Positions 56,690-64,000 of a stretch of 64,000 nucleotides of DNA are shown here, in pieces. The position numbers and the translations under genes are program-made. The first letter of the stretch is position 1, and the number at the start of each line of letters is the position of its first letter. The DNA is from Hypomesus transpacificus. Its lineage: Eukaryota > Chordata > Actinopteri > Osmeriformes > Osmeridae. Under the pieces are notes generated by a model. It was not told where the DNA came from. It searched no databases and was given only the letters and a program-made list of their open reading frames with translations. The stretch is taken from positions 7,435,863 to 7,499,862 of the forward strand of contig NC_061078.1 of assembly GCF_021917145.1 (NCBI RefSeq), read 5' to 3'.

Positions 56690-58315
56690 CTACAGCCTCT
56701 GGGCTCTGCAGCCTCTGGGCTCTGCAGCCACTGGGCTCTGCAGCCTCTGGGCTCTGCAGCCTCTGGGCTCTGCAGCCACTGGGCTCTGCAGCCTCTGGGC
56801 TCTGCAGCCTCTGGGCTCTTTAGACAGGTGCTCCGAGGGCCCCCCGGGTCTGGTGCTGTGCACCCTGGTGACAGAGGAGCCAAAGTGGCCTGGTATAAAG
56901 TCATGCAGCTCACCCGGGTATCCCTTCAGCTCGTCAATGCTGACATACCCTTCAGAAAGAAAACATGTCACACCATACAGGTTAGTTATAAACCATTGAG
57001 GACAATGCAGCACCATCACAATATGCCTCCCACTCAGTAACTCATCCACTACATAGGGATGTTCATGGCAACTAGGCATTCTCAAGCTCCCAAGAAATGG
57101 CTTGGGTGTGGGAACAGCTATTCAACCCTGGCCTACCTGTTATCATATTGTTAACAGGGTAATGTTGTACTGCACAACACAGATGTGGATCTCTCTGAAG
57201 ATTAGTCCCAGTGGTAACATCAGAGCTGTTCAACAAAGGAGAGGAGTTTGATGAAAATCCTATTGTCCTAAAAGTACAACATAGGAGAGAGTAGTTTGCC
57301 AAGTTGATACAAAAATGTTTAGCTGTGCAGTACATTGCATTTACCAGGTGAACTTAATTCCTGATTCACTTAAGTTATCTTCCTCCTTCTGAATGGGCAA
57401 AGCCAGTTGATCTTGGGGACTCTTGAAACACAACACAGATGTTTGAATCCAAACGTAAAGGTGTTTGGGTTTTATACATCAAGAGAAACATTAAGAGGGA
57501 GCAGGGAGTTACCTCCGCTGTTTTATGATTCTCCTGCTCCCATAAGAACCTTCCAAATACAGCTCTCACCTCTGAAATGTAAATAACTTACCATTAACAC
57601 TGTAATCTGCAGTATTTACAGGATGTGCTACAGAATGATGGGTGGAATACAGGTGCAGCACATTGGACCCATAGATATATATATATATGTATGTATGATT
57701 GGACCCACCATCTTGAACAGGAGCAGGAGGAAGCACGTAGTGACCTATGCACACAGACTTCACGCTGTGACACTTCTTACACGCAGACAGGTAGAGACTG
57801 TGGAACACGGTAACCTTGTCCTTGATGTAGGCTTCACTCCCAAATATCCTGCAATGGTGATCTATTACAAACACTAGGCAAAAATCTAATGAAGGCTACT
57901 TATTATTCAAGGATAAAACAATATATACTGTAAATATACACTGTATATCGCTGTTCAATATACGTGAATTCTTATGTCACTCTCGAAAATAACTTGCCAA
58001 TCGTCATTCCATCACAACCAATACCTTTGTGTGTCTGGGCAGGTGGCATCAGCACTGAAAAGATAATCAGCAGTCTTCTGACAAGCAAGGGTCCCACCCT
58101 CACACACTGAAACGGAGTAAAACGTGAATTAAAATTCAAACAAAATAAAGGGTTGTAGCTTAAATGATGAGTTTGTTGAATAGATAGCTAACGTAAGCTA
58201 GCTTGCTAGCTAACGAGCTAGTTAGATTTACAGTCTGCCATATGTTCTTACACCAAAATTGAGGAATTCCTGTCCTGACACTATTAGAAAACCACGCCGT
58301 TCGGTTTTTAAACAT
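56690..58315 (-). CDS. terb2: Telomere repeats-binding bouquet formation protein 2
   Basis: Seven exons in phase: 58315-58252, 58106-58025, 57848-57709, 57571-57513, 57421-57345, 57267-57137 and 56949-56690, giving 270 residues (human about 220). Family landmarks are AWFSNSV at the N-terminus, GGTLACQKTADYLFSADATC, KDKVTVFHSLYLSAC, GHYVLPPAPVQ, GRFLWEQ, HYPVNNMITG and GYVSIDELKGYPGELHDFIP. TERB2 binds TERB1 and MAJIN and links meiotic telomeres to the inner nuclear membrane. The last about 42 residues (EPRGCRAQRLQSPVAA repeated 2.6 times) come from a 16-bp minisatellite and replace the usual basic C-terminal end. The gene converges with the LRR gene (stops about 180 bases apart) and diverges from fam169b, with about 540 bases between start codons. 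Confidence 0.92.
56692..56818. repeat. 16-bp minisatellite forming the terb2 C-terminal coding end
   Basis: About eight copies of the plus-strand unit CTCTGGGCTCTGCAGC, with every third reading CACTGGGCTCTGCAGC. Since 3 x 16 = 48, the encoded peptide repeats every 16 residues. The stop codon (TAG on the minus strand, 56692-56690) lies at the array edge. Confidence 0.95.
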
Positions 58316-58856
58316 ACTTTATGTTACTTATAGTCAACTACTAGATAACAGGCGTTTCGACTTAATCACAAACTTGTTAACCCCCAGCCCGAGCTGCACT
58401 GTGGCGCGAGGCAAAAGTTACGGCCTGAATGCAAGGGGCGTTGGCGGCAAATATGTGCAATATGTTCCTTTTAGAAATGGGTTTACTGCGGTCTACAACA
58501 GTCATGTAGCGGTTCCTACCAGTTTAACAAATATCGTAGCTATATATAAAAGAAGTGAACGTTTCTGCCGTTGTTTCTACCAGTTCACCAGTTTCACCAG
58601 CCAACAAGCCTATTAATCTTGTTTGTTACAGTTGTTAGCTAACTTTACCTGAAACGCTAGCTAGGCTACAGTAAGTGTTCAGTCAGGTCATGCTGTTGTC
58701 ATCTTCCCTGAGTACTGGTAAGTAGGCTATTTGCTAGAGATTTCCACTAACTATAACAAACAGCAGTCCCTGCTGACTCCAGGTTGACCAACATTCTGAT
58801 ATTTCTTGTCACCTTTAGGTGGAGCTATATGTAAGTTATTGTGAAATGTTTTCAAG
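58316..58856. promoter_or_regulatory. Divergent upstream region of terb2 and fam169b
   Basis: The region has a GC-richer patch (58385-58460, GGGGCGTTGGCGGCAAA). A pol II start cannot be fixed. Both promoters are expected here from gene arrangement only. Confidence 0.4.
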
Positions 58857-61800
58857 ATGGATTCTCCTACACCCATGAAAACACAACACAGGTACTGTAC
58901 CCACCTCTAAACAGACTCAACTGCTATTAAAACGAATTCAAGCTGTCCCGAAATAACGTAAATTTCATAAAATAATCCGTCAGTGATAATGCTAACCGTA
59001 AGGCTGCTCAATCAAAAGTTGGCTTGTAAAAGTACAACACACATCAATTGTAACCTCCTTTAGCCAGATGAGGTGGATTCTAAAACAGACTCAGGCGACT
59101 CAAAACAAACTAATGATCACTATAAGTGAATCGATTTGTGTTACACATCCATGATACTGTCAACGCTAACCCTTTCAAACAACAGATCAACAATTGTCAA
59201 AGAACATAGTTCACCCTAACAGGAGCAGTTTGCCTGTGTGTGTTTACCCGGGGGGAGAATCCTGTGTTAGCCTCAGTGTCGTGTCTGCTGGCTATACCAG
59301 GGGGATGTACCCTGTTGACTATCCGGCTGCTGAAAGCAGTCTGTTTAGCTCTGTATCTGAGGACTGCATGGCGGCGCTGGGATCAGACCACCTGCATGGA
59401 CAGGCCAAGTTCCAAACTCCACAGGCATCCAAGGTAACTCATCAGGTCCACATCTAGATTGCAGTGGAGAGATTCAGTCTGCACTGCACCACATTATTAC
59501 TGCATAGTATAGTATAGTATAGTAGTCTAGTATAGTACAGTATGGAATAGAATAACATAGTGTAGTGTAATATAGTTCAGCATAGTATGGTTTACTTTAC
59601 ATTGTGTTATAGCACAGCACAGCACAGCACAGCATAGCATAGCATAGTATAGCATAGTATAGCATAGTATATTATAGTACAATATAGGATGGTTACAGGG
59701 CTCTCAAGTGTCACGCATTGAGAGTGACAGTCACTCATTTCGGTCTTTAGTCACGCCCTCCCGCCACACATTGTATTTCTCACGCCGAAAAAAAATATTT
59801 ATAGAATAGTATAGCATACTGTAATATAGTGTAGCATTGTTTACATAGTATTGTATAGTACAGCATAACATACTATGGTATAATATACTGTAGTTACACA
59901 GTATTGTATTGTACAGCATATAATAGGTTTCTCTGCTCTCCTCTTCTTTTAGGTGGAGGTAACACAGAGCAACATGGTCAGGCTACAGGTGTTTGAGGAC
60001 CAGGCCTGCTTTCTTCTAGCTCTACACGCCTCTGAGGACGACGCTCAGGGTCCAGCTCTACACGCCTCTGAAGACGACGCTAAGGGTCCAGCTCTACACG
60101 CCTCTGAGGACGACGCTCAGGGTCCAGCTCAACACCCCTCTGAGGATAACGCTCAGGGTCCAGCTCTACACGCCTCTGAGGACGACGCTCAGGGTCCAGC
60201 TCAACACGCCTCTGAGGACGACGCTCAGGGTCCAGCTCAACACCCCTCTGAGGACGACGCTCAGGGTCCAGCTCAACACGCCTCTGAGGACGACGCTCAG
60301 GGTCCAGCTCAACACCCCTCTGAGGACGACGCTCAGGGTCCAGCTCAACACGCCTCTGAGGACGACGCTCAGGGTCCAGCTCAACACGCCTCTGAGGACG
60401 ACGCTCAGGGTCCAGCTCAACACGCCTCTGAGGACGACGCTCAGGGTCCAGCTCAACACGCCTCTGAGGACGACGCTCAGGGTACAGCAGAGCCGTCTCC
60501 CATCCAACAAACCCTGCTGTGTGTGCGTCCGCAGTGCTCTCACTGAATGGGATGTTTGGTTGTGATGTGTGCAGTGGTGGCCCTGCATCTGCATGGCCGG
60601 TGGTGGACCGTGGACGACGTGTTGAAGACCAGCCAGGACAGAAGCGGCCTTGTGTTGGTGGGTTTGGTTACTCTGAGATTCATGAAAGGGAGTTGTTCTG
60701 TGCTTGTTGCTTCTCATGTATCAGCCTGGGGTGGCTAGCACCACAGGGATTGTTAACTCATTGATGGTAAGAGTGGTGTGATGTTGGATTTGTGCTGCTC
60801 GTGTGTATGTATTATGAACATCATGATTACCAAAGTGGAATTATTAGATTAGATTCAGACAGAGCATACATTAAAACAAGGATAGTTGTACATGGATCTT
60901 CTCCAAGTTGCAGGTTCTATGTTATGTGTGTTGAATAGAATTAATAAGGGAGTTGTTCCACAATGAGTCTGTTTCTGAGGTTGTTCCTTGTCACACGGTT
61001 GTGTTTTCCCAGGTGCAGTCTGAGGTGGAAAGAGTGATTCTGTTCCTGCTCAGCCAGCGTGTTGGAGAGAAGCTACCGGAAGAGGAGACTGTATTCTCGC
61101 CTCACCCCAGGATGGAGATGAGTAAAATCTTCTGGCTCAACAAAGAAGCAGTGGGATTCTACACAGTCAAGCAGAAAGGTGTGACGCTGGTGTGGATGTG
61201 GACCCAGGGTTTCAAATGACTCTTGGCCGGGGGTCACTTCACATTTCATACATGAACACTCAAAAGACTATTTAGCCTTTTTATTTCCACTTTTTAATCT
61301 TATGAAATGTAATGTTTGGAATTTGAACAAGAATTTAAGATTAGCCTACCCGATATTCACTCCTGAAAATTATATCAAGCCCTACTGATGTTTTACACAT
61401 GAAAAACACCAATGTAAAAAAAAGTAAATTGCGGGTCCCTATAAACGTATTGAATGTGTCGAATCTCCCCAGAATCCCCCCCAGAACCCCAAGTGTGTTT
61501 TAGCCAACATAACATGTTTGTAGTGTGTATGTGTGCTGTTGTTCCATATGTAAGGTTATGCAGGTTCATAAAAATGCCTTTGTCTCACAGGAAGTCTATG
61601 TGATGGCTGCACCAGTCAGAGTTATGTACTTCCTGTCCTGGACACAGTGCTGGTGAGGGCTCATGCAAGGAGGCGTGGCCTGGGCCTGCAAATGCTTGAG
61701 GATTTCTGCTCCTCTTTTCCCAGTGAGGAGACACTGGGAGTCAGCGCTCCAATATCAGACAGCATGGCTGCAGGTGAGTCAAATTCACGTTACATTTTCA

Positions 61801-62374
61801 ATTAAAACTCGCTTGGATCATGACTAAATTAGAATGTTGATTTTGGCTTCGGTCCAAATTGTATGGCGGATCTGGACCGTGGTCCGCCTATTGAGTACCC
61901 CGGCTTAGAGGCAGAGGGGTGCTTCCCCTAGATAAGTCCACGCTGCCAAATTCAAACCTATTTCCATGTCTGGTAATCAATACATGGTCACATCTGAGTG
62001 AGTGTCTTGACTGAATATAATGATAATAATATTGCTTTTCATGGACTTAAACTGCACTGAATGACTCTGTCGAAGAGCAGAAAGTCTAATTCCACTTCTG
62101 TTTAGTGTGCAGGAAGTACCTTCAGCTTCATCCCAGCCAAAAGGAGCGGCTGTATGAGGTGGAGCCCCCTGGAGGCTGGGGGCAAATACGCAACATCTGG
62201 CTCAACATCCAGCTGCGACGATGCGCTAACGACGACAAGAAGAGAGCAGGAGAGAAGAGAGCAGGAGAAGAGGAGGAGGAGAGGAAGCAAACAGGGGGAG
62301 AGATGGAGGACATGGGTGTGACAGCAGCACTGTTATCTGACTCCAAACGGATCAGACTTTTAGATCAAACCTAG
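58857..62374 (+). CDS. fam169b: FAM169B-like protein (GNAT-like fold family FAM169)
   Basis: Seven exons in phase: 58857-58891, 59223-59433, 59953-60481, 60575-60657, 61013-61178, 61591-61773 and 62106-62374, giving 491 residues. The order follows FAM169: MYPVDYPA near the start, LLALHASEDD, then VVALHLHGRWWTVDDVLKTS, FWLNKEAVGFYTVK, and SYVLPVLDTVLVRAHARRRGLGLQMLEDF. The RRGLGL run resembles the acetyl-CoA loop (R..G.G/A) of GNAT acetyltransferases; activity is unproven for this family. The C-terminal exon ends in a Lys/Arg/Glu-rich tail. Exon 3 contains thirteen copies of a 12-residue repeat (about residues 107-258), which explains most of the exon length. An alternative start is Met at 59306 (MYPVDYP). 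ATTAAA at 62821-62826 may be the poly(A) signal. Confidence 0.9.
59498..59930. repeat. Pentanucleotide (AGTAT/AGCAT/AGCAC) arrays in fam169b intron 2
   Basis: Degenerate five-base repeats lie on both sides of a non-repetitive insert at about 59697-59800 (CACGCATTGAGAGTGACAG to TTTCTCACGCCG followed by an A-run). The insert may be a mobile-element fragment. Confidence 0.75.
60025..60481 (+). repeat. 36-bp coding minisatellite at the 3' end of fam169b exon 3
   Basis: Thirteen units encoding HASEDDAQGPAQ with variants HPSEDN, AKGPAL and, last, AQGTAE. The array ends at the exon donor. The GGTCCAGC inside each unit matches the first bases of the intron (GGTACAGC). Confidence 0.95.
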
Positions 62375-62416
62375 AGATGAAGTCGTGGATTTGGTGTCAG
62401 GAGGAAGGCGGTGAAG

Positions 62417-62627
62417 CCCCTGGTGGTCTGGTGTGATCCCTGTCTGCTGTCCTGTGGCCTGGCCTTCTCCACAGGCACATAGAGAAGACAACCACACCAG
62501 ACCCTGCTGCTGGGGGGCCCCCAGTGGTCTGGTGGGATCCCTGTCTGCTGTCCTGTGGCCTGGCCTTCTCCACAGGCACATACAGAAGACAACCACACCA
62601 GACCCTGCTGCTGGGGGCGGCGGGGCC
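62417..62627. repeat. Tandem 101-bp duplication in the fam169b 3' untranslated region
   Basis: Two near-identical copies, starting GGTCTGGTG.GATCCCTGTC at 62425 and 62526. Each is bounded by complementary ends (GGTCTGGTGTG and CACACCAGACC in the first copy), so each could form a hairpin. Confidence 0.9.
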
Positions 62628-64000
62628 AGCAATGTCCCTCTTCATTTTTGTAGCTGCAATTTAACATCATGAGTTTGGACAGTTCTGGCATCAAGCTGAT
62701 TAAGGTTCTTAGTCTATGGGCATACTTACCATTCTGAACAAGATGTTCTATTTAGTTTTCACTTTCTGCCCCGTTCTCTTCTCCCCACTCGAGATATTGC
62801 TGTTTCAAAGTGTGCCCCCAATTAAAGTTTAATTTGTTGAAACCATTCATTAAATACATATTAAACAAGTGAACATGTATTAATTTGCAGCCTTGAGGTT
62901 TATTTCCATGTATACGATTTTAATAGAGGTTCAGTTATTAATGCTTGACTGTTTGACTAGTGGCCAACATAATTAAGTTGGGTTCAAATTTTTTTTGTAC
63001 ATTTGAACATCGTTGCTACTTATGCATTCAATCGATCTGCAACTTCCTGCCAGCCTTTCTCTCTCTCTCGTTGTGTTCATGACAGCTGTATTGCCTTTTA
63101 TGGTTTGTATGTTTGAATTCTTCATACGTTTCCACGTAAGTGCTGCTCGATGGTGGTGAACATAGCCGCTCACTCGCTGCTTTTCTCCATTGTGTATCGA
63201 TACGATCCATGTTCGACCTATCGGGCTGTTAAGGAATAGTGTGCACACGCAATTATCTTGAACCTGGTTCTAATTAGGCAGATTGCTTAAGACATAATTG
63301 GCCTTTTTGGAATCGCTTTGGCCCTAATTGATTTGTTAGGTAATTCATGTCAGGTTTGAGACTTGAATCCCAGTTTAAGGTTAACGTTAGTTACAATTAT
63401 ACAATTTTAAGATGGGAGTGCCTCATTATGGCCACAAGGTGGCAACACAAACGTGCTTATTTCATCTGCAGGATCACCTGATATGGTCCTGCATGTACCT
63501 TCAGTATCAGCAAGGTCCCAATATGCACAGCAACATCTATCCATGTGGACAGCCTTAAACCTTACACGATCAATGAATCGTGATGTTAGACCGAGTCATC
63601 AATACAACTTTAGCTGATTATGGGGAAAATGTAGGTGTCTGGAGACCATTTTACCATGGAACTCTCTCCTATGCATACTATTTAAGGCAGCCCCATACCA
63701 TCTGCTGTGTATTGAACAAGGAGACAAGCTTGATTGATCTGCAGCTGATCTCCAACAGCATCTTTTCCAGGAAAGGCGACCCATGCAGAGAGCAGTGCAT
63801 GGGTTAACGCCTGTCAATTGTAAACATTTGGGATTTCCAACCCAAATAGTACCATAAATACCTATGGAACCATTTAAAGAAGCGTTGCAGTCAGCCCTGT
63901 ATCTATCAGGCAAGGTTTGTCTTCAGGTCAGGACATCATACACCCCCCCCCCCCCCCCCATAAACACTCACACACATACACATACTGTACTCACTTACAC
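62628..64000. other. 3' flank of fam169b to window end
   Basis: No exon recognised. It contains the probable poly(A) signal (62821) and a TAATT-rich segment at about 63240-63360 discussed as a possible conserved element. A 17-base C run lies at 63943-63959, followed by CA-rich DNA at the window edge. Confidence 0.45.

Noticed and set aside
60166-60717. Minus-strand open frame of 183 codons with LSVVLRGVLSWT repeats
   Set aside because: Antisense of the 36-bp fam169b repeat.
63599-63913. 104-codon minus-strand frame
   Set aside because: No recognisable domain, no splice or homology support.

Overview
The window is vertebrate nuclear DNA and almost certainly from a teleost fish. It has many small exons with GT-AG splice sites and short introns, abundant (CA)n/(GA)n and minisatellite DNA, fish-type LINE, SINE and MITE remnants, and genes whose products align along their length with familiar vertebrate proteins. 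I cannot name the species. No prokaryotic, viral or toxin gene was seen.

Left block, genes of human chromosome 16q type. The 3' end of an adhesion GPCR of the G subfamily (+, 226-950, cut by the window edge) is followed by slc7a6os (+, 1550-3744), which converges with slc7a6 (-, 9828-6147). This opposite-strand pair is also convergent in human. A likely slc7a6 5' untranslated exon and promoter lie near 12.1-12.3 kb. A complete second adhesion GPCR, GPR56/ADGRG1-like (-, 18887-13498), follows, with signal peptide, PLL-type N-terminus, intact GPS site and seven membrane segments.

Middle block, 19-39.6 kb. I find no confident protein-coding exon. It holds a dead LINE, SINE-like fragments, a 398-bp MITE with inverted ends, several minisatellites, long (GA)n/(CT)n/(GT)n tracts, a possible apba2 5' untranslated exon at about 29.2-29.46 kb, and then what would be the long first apba2 intron.

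Right block, genes of human chromosome 15q type: apba2 (+, 39661-49662), sord (-, 54453-51542), an unassigned leucine-rich-repeat gene (+, about 54977-56508), terb2 (-, 58315-56690) and fam169b (+, 58857-62374). The five alternate in strand, giving convergent and divergent pairs. The sord/LRR spacer carries a complete RFX X-box, pointing to a ciliary or testis role for the LRR gene. terb2 is a meiotic telomere gene.

The most distinctive feature is minisatellite growth inside and at the edges of exons. apba2 has an acidic, Trp-containing 42-bp coding repeat next to an apparent 1-nt frameshift. The terb2 C-terminus is replaced by a repeat-encoded tail. In fam169b thirteen copies of a 36-bp unit appear to have arisen by tandem duplication across an exon-intron boundary, so each unit carries a decoy 5' splice site. 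Further minisatellites or homopolymers begin just after the 5' splice sites of slc7a6 introns 2 and 6 (coding-exon numbering) and sord intron 3, the latter a GC-AG intron. All exon coordinates were worked out by hand from reading frame, splice signals and remembered family sequences; no alignment or RNA evidence was available.
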